A DNA stretch of 64,000 nt from positions 62,001 through 126,000 of the forward strand of contig NZ_NWUX01000012.1 of the NCBI RefSeq assembly GCF_002374315.1, written 5' to 3'. This DNA comes from Vreelandella nigrificans (GTDB taxonomy: Bacteria; Pseudomonadota; Gammaproteobacteria; Pseudomonadales; Halomonadaceae). Shown here one piece after another: positions 7,959-17,708 of the stretch. Below the pieces are notes generated by a model, which did not search any database, was not told the origin of the DNA, and saw only the letters and a list, made by a program, of their open reading frames with translations. Both the position numbers and the translations under genes were made by a program. Every line of letters begins with the position of its first letter. Positions within the stretch are counted from its first letter, which is position 1.

Positions 7959-10103
7959 TCAGTTACTAGCTGCTATCCATTTAGCCAAGCACTGGACAGC
8001 TTGGCGCAGCTGTCTAATGGCATCACTGCGGGCTTTCGCCAAGGGCTGGTTTTGAAACGCCCAGGCAGCCAACTGCTGGTGTGCCAAGCTTGCCTGCTTA
8101 TCCAGCTCCCAGTGACTTGCTTCCCGGGCTAGGGTCTGTAAAGACACCCTAGCGAGTGCAGGATCGCGATGGGCGTGCGCTACATCGTCAATCGCTTGTC
8201 TATCCAGTGCGCTCATAGGCTCGCCTTGGAGCGAAGGTAACAAAAGCACCAGCACAGCAGCGGGCAAAGTGGTTAACTCAAAGGCCAAGAGGCTAGGTAA
8301 TGAGGCTGCAAACTGGCTCCGCAGAGCGCTCAGTACTTTTTCACCTTCAGGGCTCAATGCCTGCGCCACCATCACCGCATATTCACCAGTGGCCGTTTCC
8401 CGCGTAACACCAAGGCGCACCGGTACAAACCCCAGCGCCAACCAGAAGCGTAGTAGTGACGCTTCTGCGCCAAACGTCGCCCCATAAAGCGCAATACCTT
8501 GTTGAGCAGCTAGCGCAATATCATCTTCGATCAGTTGCCGCCCCAACCCTTCACGGCGCCGCTCCGGGTGGGTAGCAATTCGCGACACCCGCCGCCAGCG
8601 CGCAGTCAACGCCTCCCGACTGCCACTATGTGCTGCCAGCGATTGGGCGAGCAGGTGCCCTCGAGGGCGCCGCTCACCTCGCGCTACTTGTTCGGCAAGC
8701 GGAGCAGCAAAACCACCCTCTTCGCGGGTAACCAGTACCGCCTGAGGCTCATGGTGATCAATTATGCGCAGCCCCGTTCCAGGACCATCCAGCAATTGGC
8801 GTACATCACTGGGGGTGGTGCGGTAGTGTGACTGCACCAAGAGGCCAAATAACTTTTCAAGTAACGGCTCTTGCCTAGCGAGCTCGGCTTGGGCTAGCGG
8901 AACACTTCTCCCAGCACCGTGTTTAGCTTGAGGCAGCGGAGCTTTTAAGATCAGCAGTTGCTGAATAGCCGATTCAAGGGGGTCCTCTGACGACCAGCGG
9001 ATCGGTTCAATGAGTTCAAGCCCGCGCCATTGGGGCGCCTGGCGATCTAGTACATCGCGGAACCGTAAAGCGAAGCCACGCCCAGACCCTTCATAGCCAT
9101 GCACCGTGGTAGCAAAAGCAATGCGCGGAAATGCGGCCAGCCACTGCCCTAATAGCGCCGCAGGGATGGCTGCTGCCTCATCAACCAGTAAGTAGCTACC
9201 GTCACCGCCTATGCGTTGCTCGTTAACATATTCAGTCAGTCTATCCGGCGGTAAAAAGTCGAGCGCCGCACCCTCTGGAAGCACAAAGCGCCCTGGCGTT
9301 ACCTGCTGTCCCTCGGGACAGAGTGCGGCCAACCGCGTGAAGAGACTGTCAAGGGAGCTCAGCCGAGGAGCGGTGACCACAATATGTGCCACTCCCTGGG
9401 AAAATAGCCGAGCACAGGCAATGCCTAGCGCAGCGCTTTTACCACGCCCTCGGTCGGCAGTGATTACCAGTGGCCGACGTCGTTTAAGCCCGACCAAACC
9501 AGCAACTGCCCGCGCTTGATCGCGCGTTAAGCAGTCGGCATCGTCAGCATACACAACGTACTGAGCGCGCTCTGTCAGTTTAGGCAATTTCAGCTCTCTG
9601 CCTGCGGACCAACGAATAACGGCGGAAGAAGATGCCAGTAAACGCGCCAAACGCGTTAAGTAGTGTGCAGTGAGCGACTCCCAGGACCAAGGGTGATCAG
9701 CAAAACGGGCATAGTCTGGGTCTGGGCGGGCGCCAAAGTACTCGGGAGTAATCACGATACAGAGCCCGCCTGCCGTCACCGTTCCAGCCAATGCTCCTAA
9801 GGCATCTGGGTCTAGTCCTTGGTCGCCACTAGCATCAATGACCATCAATTGATGCTCGGCACCTAGCCGGGTACGCGCCTTACGCGCCGTTAAGCTAGGG
9901 GAAACAGGCGCTTCGTGCGCGCCACTTACCCAAAGTGGCGACTGCCAAGGAGCGGCTTGCCAAAGCTGCAAAGCCTGCTCGCGGCACTCATTTGACGGCC
10001 CAGAGAGCCACACCAGCTGCCTCCAGCGGCGGCGCAGCAAGCGCACCGCGTGACAAACCAGCGTCAAGACATGGCGATCACCGTTAGCGCCAGACGCACT
10101 CAT
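7959..10103 (-). CDS. tmcA: tRNA(Met) cytidine acetyltransferase
   Basis: About 714 residues from the ATG at 10103 (preceded by GGAAG); an ATG four codons upstream is possible but has no ribosome site. Domains run: DUF1726-like N-terminus (about 1-190), a RecA-like helicase module with Walker A (ADRGRGKSAALG, about 225) and LLVDEAAAIP, a GNAT acetyltransferase with IATHPERRREGLGRQL (about 515), and a tRNA-binding tail. TmcA uses ATP and acetyl-CoA to make N4-acetylcytidine at the wobble position of elongator tRNA-Met. Single gene. Confidence 0.92.
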   Translation of the reverse strand: MSASGANGDRHVLTLVCHAVRLLRRRWRQLVWLSGPSNECREQALQLWQAAPWQSPLWVSGAHEAPVSPSLTARKARTRLGAEHQLMVIDASGDQGLDPDALGALAGTVTAGGLCIVITPEYFGARPDPDYARFADHPWSWESLTAHYLTRLARLLASSSAVIRWSAGRELKLPKLTERAQYVVYADDADCLTRDQARAVAGLVGLKRRRPLVITADRGRGKSAALGIACARLFSQGVAHIVVTAPRLSSLDSLFTRLAALCPEGQQVTPGRFVLPEGAALDFLPPDRLTEYVNEQRIGGDGSYLLVDEAAAIPAALLGQWLAAFPRIAFATTVHGYEGSGRGFALRFRDVLDRQAPQWRGLELIEPIRWSSEDPLESAIQQLLILKAPLPQAKHGAGRSVPLAQAELARQEPLLEKLFGLLVQSHYRTTPSDVRQLLDGPGTGLRIIDHHEPQAVLVTREEGGFAAPLAEQVARGERRPRGHLLAQSLAAHSGSREALTARWRRVSRIATHPERRREGLGRQLIEDDIALAAQQGIALYGATFGAEASLLRFWLALGFVPVRLGVTRETATGEYAVMVAQALSPEGEKVLSALRSQFAASLPSLLAFELTTLPAAVLVLLLPSLQGEPMSALDRQAIDDVAHAHRDPALARVSLQTLAREASHWELDKQASLAHQQLAAWAFQNQPLAKARSDAIRQLRQAVQCLAKWIAASN

Positions 10104-10420
10104 GGCAGCTTCCATCTGAGCATTTCGCTTGCAACTTTGGTATTAAAACCGTCGATTTTCAACGCTGAAACACCTCTTCTTTGCGTCATAAAAAACTCAT
10201 AAATCATTGTTAAATTTAAAAATAAAAAACCAGCTTACGGCTACTGCTGCGTTAACTTCCTTAAATTACTGATATTGCGCCGCAGCGGCAGGAGTGTGAT
10301 AGCTTAGATTTGCAGTGGAATAGACGCAGCGCTTTACGTAAACGTCACCTTCCACGCTTTACTTTCCTGCATCCAGGTAACAAACACTAATAAATTCCTA
10401 CGCCCAACCAGGAAAACATC
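10104..10420 (+). other. AT-rich intergenic stretch before the TRAP operon
   Basis: No gene is seen. The stretch divides divergent genes, is AT-rich between about 10,180 and 10,270, and holds a 10-bp palindrome TTTACGTAAA at 10,333-10,342, about 80 bases before dctP. It must contain the promoters of tmcA and of the TRAP operon. Confidence 0.5.
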
Positions 10421-11524
10421 ATGAAGAAAATGACAAAATTCGCTCTTACTAGTCTTGCGGCTGGGGTCGCATTCGCCGCACTTACCACTTCCGCTCAGGC
10501 ACAAGAACAGTGGACCATGACATCCACCTGGCCAGACAACCTGGATTTGATCAAGATCGACCAGCACTGGGCTGATTTGGTCAACAAGCTAGCTGGCGAC
10601 GAGTTGCAAATCAATTTCCGCGCTGGTGGCACGCTGATGCCCGGCACAGAGGTTTTTGATGCCACTGAAACCGGTAGCATCGAGGCGGCTGGTGATTGGC
10701 CTGGCTACTGGGCAGGTCTGAACCCGGCTTTCTCCCCATTAGCCACCACTACAAGCTTGTTTAACGGTGTCGATTACCTTAACTGGATTCAACAGTGGGG
10801 AGGCCGCGAGCTCTATGAAGAGATCTACGGCCAGTACAACATGGTTTATTTGCCCTACGGCATTACCAACAATGAATCCGGCTTTATGGGCCGCACCCCC
10901 ATCGAGAGCCTTGCCGATTTAGAGGGCAAACGGCTACGTCTTTCTGGCCGCGACCAGGGCCGTGTTCTAGAGCAGTTGGGCGGTTCCCAGGTAACGCTGG
11001 CCGGTGGTGAAGTGTATCAAGCCATTGAGCGCGGTGTTATCGACGCGGGAGAATTCTCAACTCCCGGCGTTGATTTCAACGCTGGCTTTGCAGAGGTTGC
11101 CGATTATTGGGCCACTCCTGGCTGGCACCAGTCGGCCAGCGTCTTCGGCGTTATGATTAACAAAGATGCCTGGGATGCCCTCTCCGAAGAGACTCAGGAA
11201 AAGCTAAGAATCGCTGCCGATGCAACAATGGCATGGTCACTATCCTGGTCAGAGCGTGAGTCCAGCGAGGCCACCCAGAAATTTATTGATGCAGGCATAA
11301 CGATCAACCAGTTCTCGGCAGAGGATCTGGAGCGTATCCAGGAAATCACTAACGAGGTGATTGTACGCGGCGCCTGCGAGCACGCCGACCACGCGAAAGT
11401 CTACCACTCTATGATCACCTATCTGCAAGAGTACGGCGTATGGCGTGACGTTTCTGCACCCTTCAACATGAGCCGTACAATGGATAACCTGCCCTCACTG
11501 GAAGAGATCGAAGCCTGCCTGTAA
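10421..11524 (+). CDS. TRAP transporter solute-binding protein (DctP/TakP-like)
   Basis: 367 residues with a Sec signal peptide ending ALTTSAQAQ (about residue 27). The mature protein follows the DctP fold; LEGKRLRLSGRDQGRVLEQLGG holds the conserved Arg that grips the substrate carboxylate, and VTLAGGEVYQAIERGVIDAGEF follows. The pattern is closest to the FcbT1/TakP branch (COG4663), whose members bind 2-oxo acids, lactate or mannitol-type compounds; the actual ligand cannot be read. It is the first gene of a P-Q-M operon but is separated from dctQ by a strong terminator hairpin. Confidence 0.88.
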   Translation: MKKMTKFALTSLAAGVAFAALTTSAQAQEQWTMTSTWPDNLDLIKIDQHWADLVNKLAGDELQINFRAGGTLMPGTEVFDATETGSIEAAGDWPGYWAGLNPAFSPLATTTSLFNGVDYLNWIQQWGGRELYEEIYGQYNMVYLPYGITNNESGFMGRTPIESLADLEGKRLRLSGRDQGRVLEQLGGSQVTLAGGEVYQAIERGVIDAGEFSTPGVDFNAGFAEVADYWATPGWHQSASVFGVMINKDAWDALSEETQEKLRIAADATMAWSLSWSERESSEATQKFIDAGITINQFSAEDLERIQEITNEVIVRGACEHADHAKVYHSMITYLQEYGVWRDVSAPFNMSRTMDNLPSLEEIEACL

Positions 11525-11536
11525 GGCGCTTCTGTG

Positions 11537-11566
11537 CCGCCCCGGCGAACCGGGGCGGTTTTTTTG
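11537..11566 (+). terminator. Intra-operon terminator between TRAP binding protein and permease
   Basis: CCGCCCCGG (11537-11545), loop CGAA, CCGGGGCGG (11550-11558) and eight Ts form a textbook terminator inside the operon. Partial read-through would make the binding protein in excess over the permease. Confidence 0.85.
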
Positions 11567-11587
11567 TGCTGACCGCGGAGGTCTTCC

Positions 11588-12091
11588 ATGAATGCGATTG
11601 CCAAGGCGATCGATGCGCTTAACGAGCTTCTCGGGCGAATTATTGCTCCGTTAATTGCCATCATCACCCTGATTGTTCTTTATGACATTGCATCACGCTT
11701 TTTCTTTGGTCGCCCCAGCGACTGGGCGTTCGATGTGACCAAAATGCTGTTTGGCGCCCACTTTATGCTTATGGCCGCGTATGGGCTGCGCCACCATGCC
11801 CATGTCGAAGTTGACGTAGTAAAGCGATTACTTTCCCGTAAGCGTCAAGCTGTGATCGAAATAGTCGGTTACCTGGTGTTCTTTGTTCCCTTTATCTGGA
11901 TGTTACTGACCTACGGCTGGCGCTTCTTTGAACGCTCTCTTAGCCGTGGTGAAACCACCTACGGCATGGTGTCGATCCCGGTCTACCCCATCAAGGGCGT
12001 GATTGTGGTTGCCGCTGTTTTAATTCTATTACAGGCGATTGCCATCGTTTTGCGAGCCATTATGCAGCTGCGCGAGGAGAAGCCGGTATGA
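11588..12091 (+). CDS. TRAP transporter small permease (DctQ)
   Basis: 167 residues with four predicted membrane helices (about 17-38, 55-75, 97-118, 138-160). It has the usual DctQ features: W-x-x-D near helix 2 (SDWAFDVTKMLF) and GLRHHAHVEVDVV. It pairs with the large permease, whose ATG overlaps its stop by four bases, and with the binding protein upstream. DctQ is the scaffold of a sodium-driven secondary importer in the inner membrane. Confidence 0.88.
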   Translation: MNAIAKAIDALNELLGRIIAPLIAIITLIVLYDIASRFFFGRPSDWAFDVTKMLFGAHFMLMAAYGLRHHAHVEVDVVKRLLSRKRQAVIEIVGYLVFFVPFIWMLLTYGWRFFERSLSRGETTYGMVSIPVYPIKGVIVVAAVLILLQAIAIVLRAIMQLREEKPV

Positions 12092-13419
12092 ACCTGAGCC
12101 CTGAACTACTTGCGCTAGTGATGTTTGGTGGCCTGCTAATTGGCCTTTTCATGGGTCATCCGCTGGCCTTTGTACTCGGTGGCGTGGCGGTTATCGGTGC
12201 ATTCCTAGGACCTGGTGAACGCGTACTGGGCACGCTGATTAACAATATTTTTGGTAATGCCATGGACAACTATGTCCTGGTCGCCATCCCCCTGTTTGTA
12301 CTCATGGCAAGGTTTCTAAACGATTCTGGCGTCACGGAGAAGATGTTTGATGCCATGCGCTTGTTGCTTGCCAATCTACGGGGCGGCCTGGCGCTCACGG
12401 TAGTCATTGTATCGGTGCTGCTGGCGGCCACTACCGGCATTGTTGGGGCATCCATTGCAGTCATGGGCATGATCGCCTTGGTGCCAATGTTGAAGTATGG
12501 CTACAACAAAGAGCTAAGTGCCGGGGTTATCATGGCTAGCGGCTGCTTGGGCATTCTGATCCCCCCCAGCATCATGCTGATTTTGATGGCCAGTTACTCG
12601 CCTGTTTCCGTCGGCGCGCTGTTTGCTGGCGCAATGATCCCCGGCTTAATGCTGGGTGTGATGTACGCGCTGTACGTGCTACTGATTTGTCATTTCAAAC
12701 CCTCTTACGGCCCGCCAGTACCCAAAGAGGAACGCGCGGAGGTAAGCACCAAGCAGCTATTGGTCATGTTGGCAAAGTATGTGGTGCCGCCGATGTCGTT
12801 GATCCTGGGTGTTTTGGGTGCACTTTTCACAGGCATTGCGACGGCTACCGAAGCCTCCGCAATAGGGGTGTTTATCGCCTTCGTTCTGTTTATGATTTTC
12901 GGTGATCGGAAAATTAAAACCTGCTTCAACACGCTGATTGAAGCGGGTAAAACCACCACCATGGTAATGTTAGTCCTGGTGGGTGCAACTGCCTTTACAG
13001 GGGTTTTTTCACGCGGAGGGGGCATGCAGGTCATCCAGGACCTGCTACTAGCGATGCCAGGAGGCACTACCGGGGCACTCATTATGATGCTGTTCCTGGT
13101 TTTTATCCTGGGCATGTTTCTGGACTGGACGGGCATTGTGCTACTCAGCTTCCCAATTATGTTACCCATCGTCCAGCAGATGGGCGTTGACCCACTCTGG
13201 TTCGTGGTGATGGTTGCCGTGGTACTGCAGACGTCGTTCCTAACACCGCCCTTCGGCTACGCACTGTTCTACTTAAAAGGGGTCGCGCCGCCTGGGGTCG
13301 AAATTGTCGATTTGTACAAAGCGGTTATCCCCTTCGTCGCCTTGATTTTGCTGGCCTGTACACTTATGGCGTTCTTCCCATGGCTGGTAACAGGACTTCC
13401 CAAAATACTCTTAGGTTAA
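12088..13419 (+). CDS. TRAP transporter large permease (DctM)
   Basis: 443 residues, about 12 membrane segments, normal for DctM. Recognisable motifs include GHPLAFVLGGVAVIGA, the Gly/Thr-rich loop AATTGIVGASIAVMGM, the SGCLGILIPPSIMLIL loop (the conserved PPS that follows the re-entrant hairpin), and GMFLDWTGIVLL. It forms the sodium-coupled transport channel with DctQ. The stop is followed after about 20 bases by a terminator. Confidence 0.9.
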   Translation: MNLSPELLALVMFGGLLIGLFMGHPLAFVLGGVAVIGAFLGPGERVLGTLINNIFGNAMDNYVLVAIPLFVLMARFLNDSGVTEKMFDAMRLLLANLRGGLALTVVIVSVLLAATTGIVGASIAVMGMIALVPMLKYGYNKELSAGVIMASGCLGILIPPSIMLILMASYSPVSVGALFAGAMIPGLMLGVMYALYVLLICHFKPSYGPPVPKEERAEVSTKQLLVMLAKYVVPPMSLILGVLGALFTGIATATEASAIGVFIAFVLFMIFGDRKIKTCFNTLIEAGKTTTMVMLVLVGATAFTGVFSRGGGMQVIQDLLLAMPGGTTGALIMMLFLVFILGMFLDWTGIVLLSFPIMLPIVQQMGVDPLWFVVMVAVVLQTSFLTPPFGYALFYLKGVAPPGVEIVDLYKAVIPFVALILLACTLMAFFPWLVTGLPKILLG

Positions 13420-13437
13420 TTATCTAACGTGGTGTAT

Positions 13438-13465
13438 ACCCCGCTCTCAAGCGGGGTTTTTTTAT
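13438..13465 (+). terminator. Terminator of the TRAP operon
   Basis: CCCCGC (13439-13444), loop TCTCAA, GCGGGG (13451-13456), then seven Ts. Confidence 0.85.
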
Positions 13466-13589
13466 TATGGACTGTGGGTTAGCTGCAGCATCCAAGCGCA
13501 AGTGATACTATTTGCACCCGATACTTTTTCGCATTGATGTTCGCATTTGCAATGCCACCATTGCCCGCATCGACCTAGGAGATAACGAC

Positions 13590-15305
13590 GTGTCACTACC
13601 TGCTCGCCGTTCACCGCTGGCTCTATTTTCAGGTTTGGTCTCGCGTTTTACGCTATCGCTAAACCCTTGGTCGATCGCGCTATTTTTGATAGCACTGTCG
13701 GTGGCGCTGCCTATTTTGGTAGTTTTAGGGCACATCGTGGTGCCCACCGAGGGCGTATGGCAACACCTCGCCAGCACAGTGCTCCCACGCTATCTCTCCA
13801 ACACCTTCTGGCTAGTGTTTTGGGTGGGGCTGGGTACACTGGTTATTGGTGCAAGCTCTGCTTGGTTGGTGGTGATGTGCCGCTTTCCAGGCAAACGAAT
13901 ATTTGAGTGGGCCCTTCTACTTCCCTTAGCAGTACCAACCTACGTCATAGCCTATGCCTACACCGACTTTTTACAGGTGGCAGGGCCGTTGCAAAGCGCG
14001 CTAAGAGAGTGGTTTGGCTGGCAGTATGGCGATTACTACTTCCCGAATATACGCTCGTTAGGCGGAGCCGCTACGTTAATCACCTTTGTGCTCTACCCCT
14101 ATGTGTACCTGCTCACCCGCGCCTCATTCCTTGAGCAGTCCGTGTGTGTGTTGGACGTGGGCCGCACCTTGGGTCGCGGCCCTTGGCACTTGTTTAGCAG
14201 CGTTGCCCTGCCGTTAGCTCGCCCCGCATTAGTGGGTGGTGTGTCACTAGTGCTGATGGAAACCCTCAACGAGTTTGGTGCCGTACAGTTTTTTGGCGTG
14301 GACACCTTCACCACTGGTATCTACCGAACGTGGTTTGGCTTAGGCGAGCCGGTCGCAGCCGCCCAGCTTGCCGCCTGCCTACTTACTTTTGTCATTGTAC
14401 TTGTGCTGCTAGAGCGTTATTCACGGGGTAAACGGCGCTATTTTCACACCACCAACCGCTATCAACAATTGCCGGAATACCACCTTCGCGGCTGGCGTGC
14501 GCTAGGTGCTAGCATGGTATGTTTTCTACCTATCTTGATTGGCTTTTTACTGCCCAGTGGCATTCTGCTTAATCTAGCCATTCACCAGGGCGATAGCCTA
14601 TTTGGAACCCGTTTTATCCGCTTTGCCACTAATAGCCTAAGCCTGTCACTGATTGCCGCCTTAATTGCCGTGGGTATGGCGGTGCTACTTAGCTACGGCG
14701 TCAGATTGCACAATTCGCCCAGTGCCCGAATATTTACCCGCATAGCGTCCATGGGCTATGCAATTCCGGGCTCAGTGGTTGCTGTGGGCATTTTAATACC
14801 CTTTGCCTGGCTGGATAACACCCTCAATACTTGGCTACATGAACACTATGGCAAAATTATCGGCCTAGTGTTTAGTGGGTCGGCGTTTATCTTGATTTAT
14901 GCCTACGTAGTACGTTTTTTGGCAGTTTCATACAATGCCGTGGAAGCCAGCCTGGGGAAAGTAACGCCTAGCATGGATGCGGCTTCACGCACCCTTGGCC
15001 AAACCGCGGGAGGAACGTTGCGCCGGATACATACCCCACTCATGCGCAGCAGCTTGCTAGCAGCGGGTATCTTAGTTTTCGTAGACGCTATGAAAGAGCT
15101 ACCGGCCACTATGATTCTGCGACCGTTTAACTTCGATACGCTGGCGGTGCGCGCCCACAGCTTGGCCTCAGACGAACGCTTAGCAGAAGCCTCAACTGCG
15201 TCACTAACAATTGTGGTGGTGGGGATTCTACCAGTGATACTACTCAGCCTGGCGATGCGTCGGGCACGGCCGGGCAGCCAAGCTGAGTCATTGCAGGCTA
15301 AATAG
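13590..15305 (+). CDS. fbpB: Iron(III) ABC transporter permease
   Basis: 571 residues from the GTG at 13590, nine bases after AGGAG; an in-frame ATG at 13512 has no ribosome site. The protein is a fused double permease: two binding-protein-dependent transport domains, each with about six helices, and an EAA loop in each half (DVGRTLGRGPWHLF and DAASRTLGQTAGG). This is the FbpB/SfuB layout for ferric iron uptake. The ATPase gene lies convergent just downstream and the binding-protein gene beyond that, so the three parts sit on different transcripts. Confidence 0.88.
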   Translation: MSLPARRSPLALFSGLVSRFTLSLNPWSIALFLIALSVALPILVVLGHIVVPTEGVWQHLASTVLPRYLSNTFWLVFWVGLGTLVIGASSAWLVVMCRFPGKRIFEWALLLPLAVPTYVIAYAYTDFLQVAGPLQSALREWFGWQYGDYYFPNIRSLGGAATLITFVLYPYVYLLTRASFLEQSVCVLDVGRTLGRGPWHLFSSVALPLARPALVGGVSLVLMETLNEFGAVQFFGVDTFTTGIYRTWFGLGEPVAAAQLAACLLTFVIVLVLLERYSRGKRRYFHTTNRYQQLPEYHLRGWRALGASMVCFLPILIGFLLPSGILLNLAIHQGDSLFGTRFIRFATNSLSLSLIAALIAVGMAVLLSYGVRLHNSPSARIFTRIASMGYAIPGSVVAVGILIPFAWLDNTLNTWLHEHYGKIIGLVFSGSAFILIYAYVVRFLAVSYNAVEASLGKVTPSMDAASRTLGQTAGGTLRRIHTPLMRSSLLAAGILVFVDAMKELPATMILRPFNFDTLAVRAHSLASDERLAEASTASLTIVVVGILPVILLSLAMRRARPGSQAESLQAK

Positions 15306-15310
15306 AAAGG

Positions 15311-16402
15311 CTAGCGAGGAAAGATAAACACCTGGGAGTGGTCCAAGTCGATATCAATCGGTTGGCCTTCCTCGGGAAGAAAGACACCTGGCACGCGCGC
15401 GTGCAGGTGCGCTTCCTGGCCATCGTCACTATGAGCACATAGGTGAATCAAGCTGGTGCGCCCCAATAGCTTCGCCATTACCACATGGCTATGGTTATGA
15501 GCTTCAAAAGGCAGGTCCCTCTCTTTGATACGCAGTGCTTCAGGGCGAATCATGACTTGTGCCTCACTCCCCTCAGGCAGCCAACTGGCATCTACTGCGC
15601 CTACCGGAGTCTGCACCTTCCCTTGATGAACCGTACCGCGCAGCTCATTTACTTCACCAAAAAACGTGACCACAAAGGGGTCAATCGGTGCGCAATATAG
15701 CTCTCGCGGGGTGCCGGTTTGAATAATTTTGCCATCACGCATCAACGCAATACGGTCAGCCATAAACATGGCTTCTTCAGGGTCGTGGGTTACCAGCAAA
15801 GTGGCAGAGCCAAGCTTCTTAAGAACGTGCAACGTATCGTCCCGAATACGGTCACGCAGTCGTGCATCTAGACTAGAAAAAGGTTCGTCCAATAGCATTA
15901 ACTTTGGTGTAGGTGCTAAAGCACGCGCCAACGCCACACGCTGCTGCTGCCCACCCGACAGCATGTGCGGATAAGTTTCAATATAATTCGCCATGCCCAG
16001 CTGGGTGAGTAACTCTATTGCCCGCTCACGACGCTCGCGGTTCGGCAGGTGCTTGAGACCAAAGGTGACGTTTTCCAACACGCTTAGATGTGGAAACAGC
16101 GCAGAGTCTTGAAAAGCCAGACCAACATTGCGCTTCTCCGGCGGCACATGACGCTTACCGGGCGCTGCAATTGGCTTACCATCCAGGCTAACCGCCCCTT
16201 CCTGAAGCACTTCCAGCCCCGCGGCAATACGCAACAAGGTGGTTTTACCGCAGCCAGACGGCCCTAATAGGCAAACAACTTCCCCTGGAGCGATATTTAA
16301 ATCGATCCCTTTCACGACTTGGTTAGCCGCAAACGTGTGATGAATATCTCTCAGAGACAGAGCCGGGGCTGCAACATCGGTAAGTGAAACAGTTGCCGTC
16401 AT
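15311..16402 (-). CDS. fbpC: Iron(III) ABC transporter ATP-binding protein
   Basis: 363 residues from the ATG at 16402; an ATG nine codons upstream is possible. Walker A is GPSGCGKTTLLR (about 50), signature LSGGQQQRVALARA (about 149), Walker B LMLLDEPFSSLD, and the H-loop LLVTHDPEEA. A C-terminal regulatory TOBE-like domain (about 285-360) holds HVVMAKLLGRTSLIHL. It powers the FbpB permease. The gene is convergent with fbpB, with only five bases between the stops, and divergent from fbpA, an unusual arrangement for one transporter. Confidence 0.9.
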   Translation of the reverse strand: MTATVSLTDVAAPALSLRDIHHTFAANQVVKGIDLNIAPGEVVCLLGPSGCGKTTLLRIAAGLEVLQEGAVSLDGKPIAAPGKRHVPPEKRNVGLAFQDSALFPHLSVLENVTFGLKHLPNRERRERAIELLTQLGMANYIETYPHMLSGGQQQRVALARALAPTPKLMLLDEPFSSLDARLRDRIRDDTLHVLKKLGSATLLVTHDPEEAMFMADRIALMRDGKIIQTGTPRELYCAPIDPFVVTFFGEVNELRGTVHQGKVQTPVGAVDASWLPEGSEAQVMIRPEALRIKERDLPFEAHNHSHVVMAKLLGRTSLIHLCAHSDDGQEAHLHARVPGVFLPEEGQPIDIDLDHSQVFIFPR

Positions 16403-16442
16403 TTTTTCACCATTGTTGTATTCGACCATCGGTTCGTTCGGC

Positions 16443-16519
16443 CATCTCGCTGCTAACGCAATACAGTTACGAACACGGTTGAAAGTTATTTACATTCTAA
16501 TTTCTATTGCAGCGAGATG
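16443..16519. promoter_or_regulatory. Long-range inverted repeat between fbpC and fbpA
   Basis: CATCTCGCTGC (16443-16453) is exactly complementary in reverse to GCAGCGAGATG (16509-16519), with 55 bases between. It lies in the divergent promoter region and could be a pair of operator half-sites or a leader hairpin. Confidence 0.4.
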
Positions 16520-16601
16520 CACGCTTCATCCATTATGTGGAATGATTTCAGTTACCATTTGGCTTGACGTCAGAACAAAGAAACGATTGAATACCCACCA
16601 C

Positions 16602-16620
16602 GATAATGCAACTTATTATC
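16602..16620 (+). promoter_or_regulatory. Fur box upstream of fbpA
   Basis: GATAAT (16602-16607), seven bases, ATTATC (16615-16620) gives the 19-bp 6-7-6 shape of the classical ferric uptake regulator box. It ends 21 bases before the ATG, so Fur with iron should silence the gene. Confidence 0.8.
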
Positions 16621-16641
16621 ATGCACATTTAGGGGACTTTA

Positions 16642-17667
16642 ATGAACAAAACTCGCCTCACAGTATCCGTCGCAGCCATCATGGCTGGTGCTGCATTTGC
16701 TAGCAGCGCTCAGGCCAACGAAGTTAACATTTACTCTGCGCGCCACTACGACTCTGATGAGATTCTTTACCAAGCGTTTACTGAAGAAACTGGAATTAAA
16801 GTAAACGTACTTGAAGGGGATTCTGATCAGTTAATGCAGCGCATGCGGCGTGAGGGTATCGCCAGTCCCGCAGACATCATGCTGGCAGTAGATGCTGGTC
16901 GCCTGTGGCGTGCCGAGCAAGATGGTCTATTCCAAGCCGTGGATTCTGAAGAGCTAAATGAGCGTCTCCCTGAGTCTATGCGTCACCCGGAAGGCAAGTG
17001 GTTTGGCTTTAGCCAACGCGCACGGGTAATTTTTTATAACCGTGATAATTTCGATCCTAGCCAGATCACCAGTTACGAAGATCTCGCCGACCCGCAGTTT
17101 GAAGGTCAGGTATGTATTCGCTCTTCGAACAATATTTACAACCAATCGCTACTCGCTGCAATGATTGAGCACCATGGCGAAGAAGGTGCCCAAGAGTGGG
17201 CCCAAGGTGTGGTTAATAACTTGGCTCGCTCACCGGAAGGTGGTGATACTGACCAAATTCTTGGCGTCGCCAGCGGTGAGTGTGGTTTAGGCGTTGCCAA
17301 CCACTACTACTACGTTCGCCTGCTACACTCGGATAACGAATCCGACCGTGAAGCAGCACGTAAAGTAGGTGTTATCTTCCCCAACCAGGAAGACCGTGGC
17401 ACCCACGTTAACGTTGGCGGAGCAGGCCTAGTAGCGAATGCCCAGAACCCTGAAAATGGTATCCGGTTCTTGGAATTCCTAGCCTCCGACGAAGCTCAAG
17501 AGGTTCTCGCCGAGCGCAACTACGAATTCCCCGTAGTCGAAGGTATTAAGAAAAACCCGGTGCTAGAGTCATGGGGCGATTTCACTAGAGACGACATCAA
17601 TATGAACATCCTGGGTGAAAATAACCCAGAAGCAATTCGCATTTTTGACCGCGTCGACTGGCGTTAA
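16642..17667 (+). CDS. fbpA: Iron(III) ABC transporter substrate-binding protein
   Basis: 341 residues with a signal peptide ending SSAQA (residue 25). The mature start NEVNIYSARHYDSDE is typical of FbpA/FutA proteins, which hold ferric iron with Tyr and His ligands; the YYYVRL segment near residue 222 supplies the conserved Tyr pair. It works in the periplasm and delivers iron to FbpB/FbpC. A Fur box lies directly upstream and a terminator downstream, so it forms a single-gene transcript that can be made in excess. Confidence 0.92.
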   Translation: MNKTRLTVSVAAIMAGAAFASSAQANEVNIYSARHYDSDEILYQAFTEETGIKVNVLEGDSDQLMQRMRREGIASPADIMLAVDAGRLWRAEQDGLFQAVDSEELNERLPESMRHPEGKWFGFSQRARVIFYNRDNFDPSQITSYEDLADPQFEGQVCIRSSNNIYNQSLLAAMIEHHGEEGAQEWAQGVVNNLARSPEGGDTDQILGVASGECGLGVANHYYYVRLLHSDNESDREAARKVGVIFPNQEDRGTHVNVGGAGLVANAQNPENGIRFLEFLASDEAQEVLAERNYEFPVVEGIKKNPVLESWGDFTRDDINMNILGENNPEAIRIFDRVDWR

Positions 17668-17708
17668 GCACTGCTCCATCCGTTAGTCTAGTATTGATGC
17701 TGTTACGC

